From Burkholderia sp. NRF60-BP8 (GTDB taxonomy: Bacteria > Pseudomonadota > Gammaproteobacteria > Burkholderiales > Burkholderiaceae): 64,000 nt of DNA. Position numbers and translations under genes: made by a program. The notes beneath the pieces were generated by a model. The model searched no databases. It saw only the letters and a list, made by a program, of their open reading frames with translations, and had not been told where the DNA came from. Every line of letters starts with the position of its first letter. Positions within the stretch are counted from its first letter, which is position 1. Shown here one piece after another: positions 26,867 to 35,933 of this stretch. Location of the stretch: positions 806,001-870,000 of the forward strand of contig NZ_CP013373.1 in assembly GCF_001522585.2 (NCBI RefSeq). Direction: 5' to 3'.

Positions 26867-28957
26867 ATGACGAAGCTCGGGTGGGGCAGGCGGATGGTGT
26901 GGGGAGCGGTGCTGGCCGCGGTCGCGATGCTCGGCGCCTGCAACGGCGACGAATCGGCCGAGCGCAACCGGTTGCCCGGCTTCGTGTCCGGCAGCGTGCG
27001 CACGACGGCCTACGACGGCGCGAGCGACGACCTGCTGACGGCCGGCCTTGGCAAGACGGGCCTCGCCGCGGCGAGTGCGCCCGGCTTCGCGAACCCGTCG
27101 CGGCCGACGAGCGCCGAATTGCGTCGCCTCGCGATCTGGTCGAACTACCGCGCGCTCGTCGACATGAGCGCGAACGGCGGCTACGGGCGCTTCTGGGGGC
27201 CGAACGTCGACCTCGACGGCAACGATACGCTCGGCGAAGGCAAGATCGCCGGCACCGAATATCTCGCGTATGCCGACGACGGCAGCGGCGCGAAGAACGT
27301 GACGCTGCTCGTGCAGGTGCCCGCGCGCTTCGATCCCGCGCAGCCGTGCATCGTCACCGCGACGTCGTCCGGCTCGCGCGGCGTGTACGGCGCGATTTCC
27401 GCGGCCGGCGAGTGGGCGCTCAAGCGCGGCTGCGCGGTGGCCTACAACGACAAGGGCGGCGGCAACGGCGCGCACGAGCTCGGCTCCGACACCGTGACGC
27501 TGATCGACGGCACGCTCGCCAACGCGGTGTTGGCCGGCACCGCGAGCCTGTTCACCGCGAACGTGACGAGCGGCGATCTCGCCGCGTTCAACGGCCGCTT
27601 CCCGAACCGCTATGCGTTCAAGCACGCGCATTCGCAGCAGAATCCCGAGCAGGACTGGGGGCGCGTGACGCTGCAGTCGGTCGAGTTCGCGTACTGGGCG
27701 CTCAACGAGCAGTTCGGACCGCTGGTCGACGGCGCGCGTCACGGCGTGCGCTATCGCGCGGGCGACATCACGACGATCGCCGCGTCGGTCAGCAACGGCG
27801 GCGGCGCGTCGCTCGCGGCGGCCGAACAGGACGACCGCGGCTGGATTACCGCAGTCGTGGTCGGCGAGCCGCAGATCAACGTGCGGATGGCGCCGAATGC
27901 GGTCGTGCGCGCCGGCGGCCAACCGGTGCCGTCGTTCGGCCGGCCGCTGGCCGATTACGCGACGCTCGCGAACCTGCTGGAACCGTGCGCGGCCGCGTCG
28001 GCGTCGCTCGCCGCCGCGCCGTACCTGAGCGCGCTGCCGGCCGCGACCACGCAGTCGATCCGCACGCAGCGCTGCGCGACGCTCGCCGCGGCCGGGCTGG
28101 TGGCGGGCGCCGACACGCAGAGCCAGGCGGCCGACGCGCTCGCGCAGCTCCATGCGGCCGGCTATCTGGCCGATTCCGACCTGCTGCAGGCGCCGATGTG
28201 GGATTCGCAGGCGATTCCGGCGATTGCGGTCACCTATGCGAACGCGTACACGCGCTCGCGCGTGACCGACAACCTGTGCAACTTCAGCTTCGCGACGACG
28301 AACCCGGCGACCGGCGCGGTCGCGACGCCCGCCGCGTCGCCGATGCCGGCCGTGTTCGGCGCCGGCAACGGCGTGCCGCCGACGGCTGGCATCAATCTCG
28401 TGTTCAACAACGGCGCGGGCGTCGACCACCGGCTCGCGACGCCCGACGCGAGCTTCGCGGGCGCGCTGTGCCTGCGCCAGTTGTGGACGAACGGGATGCT
28501 CGGCATGCCCGCGAACGTCGACGCGGTGCGCGTGAACGCGAACCTGCACGGCAAGCCGGCGATCATCGTGCAGGGCCGCAGCGACGCGCTCGTGCCCGTG
28601 AACCACGCATCGCGCGCGTACGTCGCGCAGAACGGCATCAGCGAAGCCGGGCGCAGCCAGCTGGTGTTCTACGAAGTGACGAACGGCCAGCACTTCGACG
28701 CATTCCTGTCGGTTCCGGGCTTCGACACGCGCTTCGTGCCGGTTCACTACTACAACGTGCAGGCGCTGAACCTGATGTGGAAGCACCTGAAGAACGGCGC
28801 GCCGCTGCCGCCGTCGCAGGTGATCCGCACGGTGCCGCGCGGCGGCACGCCGGGCGCCGCGCCCGCGCTGACGAGCGCGAACCTGCCGCCGATCTCGGCC
28901 GCGCCGGGCGCGAACGCGATTTCCGTCGGCGTCGGCACGATCGACGTGCCGCTCTGA
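26867..28957 (+). CDS. D-(-)-3-hydroxybutyrate oligomer hydrolase, lipoprotein
   Basis: Hydrolyses 3-hydroxybutyrate dimers and oligomers released from polyhydroxybutyrate. 696 residues from ATG at 26867, the usual length of this family. The N-terminus is a lipoprotein signal with lipobox 'LGAC' (Cys near residue 25), so it is probably anchored outside the inner membrane. Family landmarks: 'LRRLAIWSNYRALVDMS', 'TATSSGSRGVYGAISAAGEW', 'AYNDKGGGNGAH', the putative nucleophile segment 'SVSNGGGASLAAAEQD', and 'HGKPAIIVQGRSDALVPVNHAS' with the acid residue, then 'NGQHFDAFLSVPG' with the His. No other PHB gene is adjacent. A terminator follows. Confidence 0.9.
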   Translation: MTKLGWGRRMVWGAVLAAVAMLGACNGDESAERNRLPGFVSGSVRTTAYDGASDDLLTAGLGKTGLAAASAPGFANPSRPTSAELRRLAIWSNYRALVDMSANGGYGRFWGPNVDLDGNDTLGEGKIAGTEYLAYADDGSGAKNVTLLVQVPARFDPAQPCIVTATSSGSRGVYGAISAAGEWALKRGCAVAYNDKGGGNGAHELGSDTVTLIDGTLANAVLAGTASLFTANVTSGDLAAFNGRFPNRYAFKHAHSQQNPEQDWGRVTLQSVEFAYWALNEQFGPLVDGARHGVRYRAGDITTIAASVSNGGGASLAAAEQDDRGWITAVVVGEPQINVRMAPNAVVRAGGQPVPSFGRPLADYATLANLLEPCAAASASLAAAPYLSALPAATTQSIRTQRCATLAAAGLVAGADTQSQAADALAQLHAAGYLADSDLLQAPMWDSQAIPAIAVTYANAYTRSRVTDNLCNFSFATTNPATGAVATPAASPMPAVFGAGNGVPPTAGINLVFNNGAGVDHRLATPDASFAGALCLRQLWTNGMLGMPANVDAVRVNANLHGKPAIIVQGRSDALVPVNHASRAYVAQNGISEAGRSQLVFYEVTNGQHFDAFLSVPGFDTRFVPVHYYNVQALNLMWKHLKNGAPLPPSQVIRTVPRGGTPGAAPALTSANLPPISAAPGANAISVGVGTIDVPL

Positions 28958-28984
28958 CGGCGGCCGTTGCGCCGCCTCCGACGA

Positions 28985-29009
28985 AGCCGGGCAGCCGTCC
29001 GGCTTTTTT
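28985..29009 (+). terminator. intrinsic terminator after the oligomer hydrolase gene
   Basis: Stem agccgg (28985-28990) / ccggct (28999-29004) followed by six T. Confidence 0.8.
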
Positions 29010-29386
29010 CTTTGCATCGCCTGGAATCGGTCCCGTACTGCCTTTTATCCGAATGGCGAGCGCCGTAACAAATTATTACTTTACGGCCATAAATCCGGAA
29101 CCTATTATGCGCCGGTATTTTCACTTAATTTAATAAATTCCAGATACGAGAATATTCCTTTCCTTTTAGTTAATCGATCCTTTCGATTTTATTCAGTTGG
29201 CCCGAGCCGCGATTGATCGCCGTTTCGCGATTAATCGGTGTCGTGCCGACCGGAATCGTTCGTCTTTTCGAAGTGAAGGCGCCTTGTCTGGCGGGCTTCG
29301 CAGGGTGTCGCCTTGTCGTCGATTTCGTGCGCATGCGAATTCGCGAAATGAATTCGTATTGCTGCGAACCGTTGAATGGTCGTTCG

Positions 29387-29406
29387 CAATGGAATTGATT
29401 CCATTG
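29387..29406. promoter_or_regulatory. perfect 20-bp palindrome, candidate operator
   Basis: Arms caatggaat and attccattg around a 2-bp centre, 168 bp before the S10 peptidase ATG. A perfect AT-rich dyad in an otherwise non-coding stretch is a plausible binding site of a dimeric regulator; no regulator gene adjoins. Confidence 0.45.
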
Positions 29407-29573
29407 TGCGGTTGCAAAAAAACATGGGTGGGGTAAATCGTGCCGATCGGTATTCGCCGATCCGGTAAAAAACTCGGAGTGCGTCGCATAACGAATGCAT
29501 TCCCGGTGCGGAGCGCCGGCGCAAACGATCCTTTGCGGCCGGCGGTATTTATCGTTCTGTTCGAGAGGCAATA

Positions 29574-31409
29574 ATGACGACACGCAAGTCCTTGAAAGAC
29601 GGTTTCGCGCTATTTGGAACGACCCTGAGCGTACCGCTCGCCGCGGCAGCGGCCGCGGCGCTGCTCGTCACGGGGTGCGGCGGCGACGACGGGCCGAGCC
29701 CGAGCGCGGCGGCCGCCACCGCGGCCGCGACGTCGAGCGGCAGCACGTCGGTCAATACCGACGCAACGGCCGCCGCCGCGGCCGACCAGCCGTACGTCGA
29801 CACCGACGTGTACGGCACAGGGCCGAACGACGCGGTCACGGATTCGACCGAAGGCGCGGCAGTCGTGCACCGCCAGGTGACGATCGGCGGCAAGACGATC
29901 AAGTACACGGCCACCACGGGCCACCTGACGACGATCGATCCGATCACGTCGGCGCCGAACGCGAAGATGTTCTACGTTGCGTACACGCAGGACAATCCGG
30001 ACCCGTCGAAGCCGCGTCCGGTCACGTTCTTCTACAACGGCGGCCCCGGTTCGTCGTCGGTCTACCTGCTGCTCGGCTCGTACGGGCCGAAGCGTCTGCA
30101 GTCGTCGTTCCCGAACTTCACGCCGCCGGCCCCGTACAAGCTGCTCGACAACCCGGACAGCCTGCTCGACCGCACCGACCTCGTGTTCATCAACCCGGTC
30201 GGCACCGGTTACTCGACGGCGATCGCGCCGGCGAAGAACAAGGACTTCTGGGGCACCGACCAGGATGCGCGCTCGATCGACCGCTTCATCCAGCGCTACC
30301 TGACCAAGTACTCGCGCTGGAATTCGCCGAAGTTCCTGTACGGCGAGTCGTACGGCACCGCGCGCAGCGCGGTCGTGTCGTGGGTGCTGCACGAGGACGG
30401 CATCGACCTGAACGGGATCACGCTGCAGTCGTCGATCCTCGACTACGCGAACGCGCTGTCCGCGGTCGGCACGTTCCCGACGCTCGCGGCCGACGCGTTC
30501 TACTGGAAGAAGACGACGCTCAACCCGACGCCGACCGATCTCGACGCGTACATGGTCCAGGCCCGCAACTACGCGGACAACACGCTCGCGCCGCTCGCGC
30601 AGAAGCCGAACCCGCAGGACGGCGGCTTCGTGAACGTGCGGCTGAACCTGAACCTGCAGACCGCGCAGCAGATGGGTTCGTACATCGGCACGGACCCGAC
30701 GTCGCTGATCCAGACCTTCGGCAACCCGGCTGCGCTCGGCAACGTGCCTTCGTCGGACGACAACCCGCCGTACACGTTCTTCCTGACGCTCGTGCCGGGC
30801 ACGCAGATCGGGCAGTACGACGGCCGCGCGAACTTCACGGGCAAGGGCATCGCGCCGTACATCCTGCCGAACTCGGGCAGCAACGATCCGTCGATCACGA
30901 ACGTCGGCGGCGCGTACACGGTGCTGTGGAACAGCTACATCAACACCGACCTCAAGTACACGTCGACGTCGTCGTTCGTGGACCTGAACGACCAGGTCTT
31001 CAACAACTGGGACTTCAGCCACACGGATCCGACCGGCGCGAACAAGGGCGGCGGCAATACGCTGTACACGGCCGGCGACCTCGCATCGACGATGAGCGTG
31101 AACCCGGACCTGAAGGTGCTGTCGGCGAACGGCTATTTCGACGCCGTCACGCCGTTCCACCAGACGGAGCTGACGCTCGCGCAGATGCCGCTCGATCCGA
31201 CGCTCAAGGCGCAGAACCTGACGATCAAGAACTACCCGTCGGGCCACATGATCTACCTGAACGACGCGTCGCGGACCGCGTTGAAGGGCGATCTCGCCAA
31301 CTTCTACGACGGCATCCTCGCGAACCGCACCGCGCTGCAGCGCGTGCTGAAGCTGCAGGCGCGCACGCAGCAGATGAAGCAGCAGAAACTGCAGCAGCAG
31401 GGGCAGTAA
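29574..31409 (+). CDS. S10-family serine carboxypeptidase, lipoprotein
   Basis: 611 residues. Lipoprotein signal with lipobox 'VTGC' near residue 36, then an Ala/Ser/Thr-rich linker, then a full S10 alpha/beta-hydrolase domain. Oxyanion segment 'FYNGGPGSSSVYLLLG'; catalytic Ser259 in 'GESYGT', Asp523 in 'NGYFDAVTP' and His558 in 'PSGHMIY'. S10 peptidases remove C-terminal residues at acid pH. The C-terminus is a Gln-rich tail. It is monocistronic with a strong terminator. With the preceding oligomer hydrolase it makes two consecutive exported lipoprotein hydrolases. Confidence 0.92.
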   Translation: MTTRKSLKDGFALFGTTLSVPLAAAAAAALLVTGCGGDDGPSPSAAAATAAATSSGSTSVNTDATAAAAADQPYVDTDVYGTGPNDAVTDSTEGAAVVHRQVTIGGKTIKYTATTGHLTTIDPITSAPNAKMFYVAYTQDNPDPSKPRPVTFFYNGGPGSSSVYLLLGSYGPKRLQSSFPNFTPPAPYKLLDNPDSLLDRTDLVFINPVGTGYSTAIAPAKNKDFWGTDQDARSIDRFIQRYLTKYSRWNSPKFLYGESYGTARSAVVSWVLHEDGIDLNGITLQSSILDYANALSAVGTFPTLAADAFYWKKTTLNPTPTDLDAYMVQARNYADNTLAPLAQKPNPQDGGFVNVRLNLNLQTAQQMGSYIGTDPTSLIQTFGNPAALGNVPSSDDNPPYTFFLTLVPGTQIGQYDGRANFTGKGIAPYILPNSGSNDPSITNVGGAYTVLWNSYINTDLKYTSTSSFVDLNDQVFNNWDFSHTDPTGANKGGGNTLYTAGDLASTMSVNPDLKVLSANGYFDAVTPFHQTELTLAQMPLDPTLKAQNLTIKNYPSGHMIYLNDASRTALKGDLANFYDGILANRTALQRVLKLQARTQQMKQQKLQQQGQ

Positions 31410-31444
31410 GCGGCGCGGGCGGCCCGCGCCGCCCCGGATGGACG

Positions 31445-31480
31445 ACAGCCCGATCGGCGCAGGCCGGTCGGGCTGTTTTT
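31445..31480 (+). terminator. intrinsic terminator after the S10 gene
   Basis: Stem acagcccga (31445-31453) / tcgggctgt (31468-31476), 14-base loop, then TTTT. Confidence 0.85.
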
Positions 31481-31562
31481 CTTGTGCGGCGCGCGCTGGG
31501 CCGGCGCGTCGTGCGCCGGACGGGAAGGGGCGTAACCGCGGAGGAAAGGGCGGCCCCGCCGC

Positions 31563-32351
31563 TTACGCCAGCACGAGCCGCACGCCGACCGCGACGAGCG
31601 TCGACGCGAGCAGGTTGCGCAGCAGCCGCTCGGGCGCGCGCGCCGACAGCAGGCTGCCGATCACGATGCCGGGCAGCGAACCGAGCAGCAGCGACAGCAG
31701 CATCGACCAGTCGACCGAGCCGAGCAGCCAGTGGCCCATGCCCGCGACCAGCGTGAGCGGCACCGCATGCGCGATGTCGGAGCCGACGATGCGGGTCGTC
31801 GCGAGCAGCGGATACAGCAACAGGAGCACGGTCACGCCGATCGCGCCGGCGCCGACCGACGTCATCGACACGAGCACGCCCAGCGCGGCGCCCGTCAGCA
31901 CGGTCGACCACAGCGTGCGCGCGGGGTTCGGCGCGAGCGGGTTGCGTGCGGCGAAGGCCGTGAGCTGCGGCCGGAAGATCAGCGCGACCGACGTGAGCAG
32001 CAGCGCGACGCCGAGCACGAGCTGGATCATCCGCGCGGTGCCCGGCGTGTTCATCCCGTGCGTGTGCAGCCACCACAGCGTGAGCGCCGCGGCCGGCACG
32101 CTGCCCGCCGCGAGCCGGCCCGTGATACGCCAGTCGATCGAGCCTTTCAGGCCGTGGACGAGCGTGCCGGTGGCCTTGGTCGCGGCCGCGTACAGCAGGT
32201 CGGTGCCGACCGCCGTCGCGGGGTGGACGCCGAACAGCAGCACGAGAATCGGCGTCATCAACGAACCGCCGCCGACGCCCGTCAGGCCGACGAGGATGCC
32301 GACGAACAGGCCGGACAGGGAGTACAGCAGATCGATATGGGGAAGCGACAT
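31563..32351 (-). CDS. TauE/SafE-family anion exporter
   Basis: 262 residues from ATG at 32351 ('MSLPHIDLLYSLSG'), eight or so hydrophobic segments. The duplicated family motif is clear: 'FVGILVGLTGVGGGSLMTPIL' in the first half and 'VLVSMTSVGAGAIGVTVL' in the second. Members export sulfite, sulfoacetate or other organosulfur anions. No sulfur gene is adjacent, so the substrate is open. Confidence 0.88.
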   Translation of the reverse strand: MSLPHIDLLYSLSGLFVGILVGLTGVGGGSLMTPILVLLFGVHPATAVGTDLLYAAATKATGTLVHGLKGSIDWRITGRLAAGSVPAAALTLWWLHTHGMNTPGTARMIQLVLGVALLLTSVALIFRPQLTAFAARNPLAPNPARTLWSTVLTGAALGVLVSMTSVGAGAIGVTVLLLLYPLLATTRIVGSDIAHAVPLTLVAGMGHWLLGSVDWSMLLSLLLGSLPGIVIGSLLSARAPERLLRNLLASTLVAVGVRLVLA

Positions 32352-32651
32352 CGGAAGCAGGCGGTTATGCGGCGTTCGGCGGCGGCGCGCGGCCGCGGCG
32401 CGCGCATCAAAGTCCGCCATTGTCGCAAAAGTGACGCGTCAACGTACGACTGCGTTAAAAATCGGCGGGGGAGCTCACGCGGCGGCCGCCGGCGGGGCGT
32501 CAAACGGGCGTTTGAGCAGGGGCGGGCCGAGGATCGTCGGCCTGAACGGTAAGACGAGCCGGGTGCGTATGCCGCGCATCCGGCATGCGCAAAAAAGGGC
32601 GCGACACTGCGCGCCCCGATTCGACGCCGGTTCCCGCCCGGCTGCCGACGG
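32352..32651. other. gap between TauE/SafE and DHA2 genes
   Basis: 300 bp between two minus-strand genes. It contains the DHA2 terminator at 32591-32616 and presumably the promoter of the TauE/SafE gene. No gene seen. Confidence 0.45.
32591..32616 (-). terminator. intrinsic terminator of the DHA2 gene
   Basis: On the minus strand: stem GGGCGCG, 6-base loop, CGCGCCC, then TTTTTT, 36 bp after the stop. Confidence 0.85.
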
Positions 32652-34091
32652 TCAGTGCATCGCGGGGCCGGCGCCTTCGACCGCGCGTGGCGGCCGGATC
32701 CGCAGCGCGAAACCGATCAGCGCGGCCACGGCCGCAAACGCCGCGCCGAACGCGAATGCCGCGCGGTAGCCGGCGTTCAGCGCGTCGAGCGGCGCGGCTT
32801 GCGCCGCCGCGAGCGCGTCGGTGCGGGCGCCGGCGAGGCTGGCGAGGACCGCGAGCCCGAGCGCGCCGCCCATCATGAACGCGGTGTTGACGATGCCCGA
32901 CGCGAGCCCGGAATCGGCCGGGTCGACGTCGTTCATCGCGGCGAGCAGCACCGGATTGAACGCGACGCCCGCGCCGATGCCGAGTAGCGTCATGCCGGGC
33001 AGCACGTGCCACACGAAAGCGCCGTCGACCGGCGCGCGCGCGAACAGCGCGAGGCCGCACGCCGCGATCAGCAGGCCGACGGCGATCGGGCCGCGGATCC
33101 CGAAGCGCATCACGATGCGCGCCGACAGCCCGAGCGAGAATGCGGCCATGATCAGGTTCGCGGGCAGGAACGCGAGGCCGACCTGCAGCGGCCCGTAGCC
33201 GAGCACCCGCTGCATGTACAGCGCGGACAGGAAGAACCACGCGAACATCGCGGCCGCCCACAGCACGGCGATCGCGTTTGCGAGCGCGACGTTGCGGGCG
33301 GCGAACAGCGTGAGCGGCATCAACGGATGCGCGGCGCGCGACTCGATCGCGATGAACAGCACGAGCAGCACGACGGCCGCGCCGATCAGCGCGACGGTCT
33401 GCGTCGACAGCCAGCCGGCCTCGTTGCCGCCGACGATGCCGTAGACGGCCAGCATCAGCGACGCGGTCACGGTGATCGCGCCGGCGACGTCGAGCCGTGC
33501 GGTGCCCGCCGGCGCACGCGTGCGCGGCAGCAGCGCGACGCACATCGCGTAGACGGCGACGCCGATCGGCAGGTTGACGAGAAAGATCCAGTGCCACGAC
33601 AGCGAGCTTGTCAGCAGCCCGCCGAGCAGGACGCCGATGCTGCCGCCGCCCGCGCACACGAAACCGTAGACGCCCATCGCGCGTGCGCGTTCGCCGGGTT
33701 CCGTGAAGAGGTTCATGATCAGCGACAGCGAGACGGCCGACACGACCGCGCCGCCGAACCCCTGCACCGCGCGTGCGGCGATCAGCATCCCCTGCGATTG
33801 CGCGAGGCCGCACGCGAGCGACGCGAGCGTGAACGCGACGAGGCCCGCGAGGAACATGCGCCGCTGGCCGTACAGGTCGCCGAGCCGGCCGCCGAGCAGC
33901 AGGCAGCCGCCGAACGTCAGCAGGTATGCATTGACGACCCACACGAGGGCCGTTTCGGTGAAGTGGAGATCGGTGCTGATCGACGGCAGCGCAACGTTCA
34001 CGATCGTGCTGTCGAGCACGATCATCAGCACGCCGAGGCAGAGCACGATCAGCGCGTACCAGCGCTTCTCGCCGTGAATCCCGTGGGTCAT
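32652..34091 (-). CDS. MFS efflux pump, DHA2 (EmrB/QacA) family
   Basis: 479 residues, 14 hydrophobic segments. The DHA2 signature in TM1, 'LDSTIVNVALPSIS', and 'GGRLGDLYGQRRMF' in loop 2-3 are intact. ATG at 34091. It is likely to be proton-driven drug or toxic-metabolite efflux. No membrane-fusion partner (EmrA) is adjacent. The FrnE-like gene lies 134 bp upstream on the same strand. Confidence 0.9.
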   Translation of the reverse strand: MTHGIHGEKRWYALIVLCLGVLMIVLDSTIVNVALPSISTDLHFTETALVWVVNAYLLTFGGCLLLGGRLGDLYGQRRMFLAGLVAFTLASLACGLAQSQGMLIAARAVQGFGGAVVSAVSLSLIMNLFTEPGERARAMGVYGFVCAGGGSIGVLLGGLLTSSLSWHWIFLVNLPIGVAVYAMCVALLPRTRAPAGTARLDVAGAITVTASLMLAVYGIVGGNEAGWLSTQTVALIGAAVVLLVLFIAIESRAAHPLMPLTLFAARNVALANAIAVLWAAAMFAWFFLSALYMQRVLGYGPLQVGLAFLPANLIMAAFSLGLSARIVMRFGIRGPIAVGLLIAACGLALFARAPVDGAFVWHVLPGMTLLGIGAGVAFNPVLLAAMNDVDPADSGLASGIVNTAFMMGGALGLAVLASLAGARTDALAAAQAAPLDALNAGYRAAFAFGAAFAAVAALIGFALRIRPPRAVEGAGPAMH

Positions 34092-34225
34092 GGGCTTGCA
34101 GCCTTCCGATAGTTATTTGAAAGGATGCATTGTAGATGCCGGCGGCGCGCGCTTCCTGCCGGTTTGTGGCAGGAGCGTCGCGTAGTGGCGCGCGCGGCTG
34201 CGGCGCGCGTGGAGCGGGATGAGCG

Positions 34226-34957
34226 TTACGGCCGAGCCGGCAGTTCGCAGCCGTCGGGGCCGCAGGCGGCCGCGTCGCCGCCGCCGGGCTCGACGATGCC
34301 GTCGCGCCACGCCTGGTCGAGCGCCTGCGCGAACGCGTCGGCCGGCTGCGCACCCGACACCGCATAGCGGTCGCCGAACACGAACAGCGGCACGCCGCGC
34401 CCGCCGATTCGTGCGGCGCGCGCGATGTCGGCTTCGACTTCGTCGCGATACGCGTCGCTGCGCAACACGGCTTCGACGGCCGAGCGCTCGAGCCCGGCTT
34501 CGACCGCAAGCTCGGTCAGCTCGGCATGATCGAACAGCGAGCCGTGCTCGCAGAAATAGGCGCGGTAGAGCCGCTCGGTCAGCGCTTGCGCGCGGCCCGA
34601 CGCTTGCGCGAGCTTCACGAGCCGGTGGCCGTCGAGCGTGTCGCCGACGAGCGTGCCGGGCAGGTCGTAGCGCAGCCCCACGCTCGCGGCCGCATCGGTC
34701 ACCTGGCGCAGCATCTGGTCGACCTGCGCAGGCGCCATCCGGTATTTGCCGGCCAGCATCGCCTCGACCGGCTCGACGGGTTGGCCAGGCATCAGCCGGT
34801 ACGCGCGCAGCGCGACGTCGACGCGGTCGGCGTGCGCGAACGCGGCCAGCGCCTCGTCGAAGCGGCGCTTGCCGATCCAGCACCACGGGCAAATCAGGTC
34901 GGACCAGATTTCGACGGTCAGGGTCGGGCGGGCAGTTGGGGCGGGAGCGGTCGTCAT
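34226..34957 (-). CDS. DsbA-family oxidoreductase, FrnE-like
   Basis: 243 residues from ATG at 34957. A redox-active CPWC (Cys23, Cys26) lies in 'IWSDLICPWCWIGKRRF', followed by the helical insertion and 'GGRGVPLFVFGDRYAVSGAQP' with the cis-Pro. No signal peptide, so cytoplasmic, as for FrnE proteins linked to oxidative stress or polyketide biosynthesis. The extra C-terminal pair 'CGPDGC' (CxxxxC) also resembles the C-terminal motif known in Deinococcus FrnE. Confidence 0.88.
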   Translation of the reverse strand: MTTAPAPTARPTLTVEIWSDLICPWCWIGKRRFDEALAAFAHADRVDVALRAYRLMPGQPVEPVEAMLAGKYRMAPAQVDQMLRQVTDAAASVGLRYDLPGTLVGDTLDGHRLVKLAQASGRAQALTERLYRAYFCEHGSLFDHAELTELAVEAGLERSAVEAVLRSDAYRDEVEADIARAARIGGRGVPLFVFGDRYAVSGAQPADAFAQALDQAWRDGIVEPGGGDAAACGPDGCELPARP

Positions 34958-35142
34958 GGGCGGTCCGGGCGGCAAAAAAATGTAACCGAGACTATATCAC
35001 TTTATGTTTCGACGCTTCGTCGCTCGCGCAACCGCGTGGCACGGTGCGAAAGGGGCGCGCCCGCGTGTCGCGAAGCAGGGGCGTGGAACTGCCGGCCGGT
35101 ACCGACGACCGGGCTACCGCGATGGCGCCCGCCGCGTCGCGC

Positions 35143-35790
35143 TCACGCGTCGCCCTGCGTTTCCTTCAGGTGCTTGAGATGCTTGTAGACCGTCGCGCGC
35201 CCCATCCCGAGCACGTTCGCGACGTAGTTCGCCGCGCTCTTGCCGCGGAACGCGCCTTCCGCGTACAGCGCCTCGACGAGCTCGCGCCGGTGCTCGCGCG
35301 TGAGCCCGTTCAGCCCGACCTGCCGCTCGCGCAGCCAGCCGTGCAGGAACGTGTTGATGCGCTCCTGCCAGTCGTCGCGGAACAGCTCGTCGGGCTGCGC
35401 GACGACGCCCGCGCCCTTGATGAACAGGTCGAGTGTCGCGCGCACTTCGTCGAACACCGCGATGTTGAAGTTGATGCACATCATCCCGGCCGGCCGGCTG
35501 TCGTCGTCGAACAGCACGTTGCTGACGCAGCGCATCCGCCGGCCGTCCCAGTTCAGCTTCTCGTACGGGCCGATCACGCGCTCGCGCGCCGAATGATCGA
35601 TTTCCTCGAGCGCGGAATCGTCGCCGACCTCGCGCTTGGACAGGTTGTTCGCGAGATACAGCACGGTCTGGTCGTGCAGGTCGTGGATCACGACTTCCGC
35701 GTACGGGAAGAACAGTGCGGCGATACCGTCGGCGATCGGCGCATAGCGGGTGAGCAGCAGGTCTTTGACGGGAGATTTCTTCTTGCGCAT
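35143..35790 (-). CDS. YheO/DauR-like PAS-HTH regulator
   Basis: 215 residues from ATG at 35790 ('MRKKKSPVKDLLL'). The N-terminal half is a YheO-like PAS domain ('YAPIADGIAALFFPYAEVVIHDL' split by the conserved EVVIHD, then 'MRCVSNVLFDDD'), and the C-terminal ~60 residues form the HTH_22 DNA-binding domain ('FRGKSAANYVANVLGMGRATVYKHLKHL' region). DauR of Pseudomonas, a repressor of D-arginine genes, is of this type. Next to it are an ornithine-cyclodeaminase-family gene, an amino-acid binding protein and a FAD amine dehydrogenase, the same set as dauBAR. I infer control of that set, probably through the AGTCTA dyads. Confidence 0.85.
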   Translation of the reverse strand: MRKKKSPVKDLLLTRYAPIADGIAALFFPYAEVVIHDLHDQTVLYLANNLSKREVGDDSALEEIDHSARERVIGPYEKLNWDGRRMRCVSNVLFDDDSRPAGMMCINFNIAVFDEVRATLDLFIKGAGVVAQPDELFRDDWQERINTFLHGWLRERQVGLNGLTREHRRELVEALYAEGAFRGKSAANYVANVLGMGRATVYKHLKHLKETQGDA

Positions 35791-35933
35791 CGGTGTCGCG
35801 ATCTCGGGTGGGCGGAAGCCGGGCAGCGTGTCGGGGCGGCGAGCCGGCGCACCGTCGGCCGGCATGCCCGTGCGCCCGCGCGCGGCCGCCGCGGCGGTTG
35901 CGCCATTGTATCGGCCCCGCGTGCGCGTGCCGT

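Larger units (their letters stand above)
28958..29573. other. AT-rich gap upstream of the S10 carboxypeptidase gene
   Basis: 616 bp with clearly lower GC from about 29040 to 29500. Short open frames on both strands do not resemble proteins. It holds the terminator at its start, a perfect 20-bp palindrome at 29387-29406, and imperfect repeats such as cgcgattgatcg/cgcgattaatcg at 29211-29239. It is probably a long regulatory leader; no RNA gene was recognised. Confidence 0.5.
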
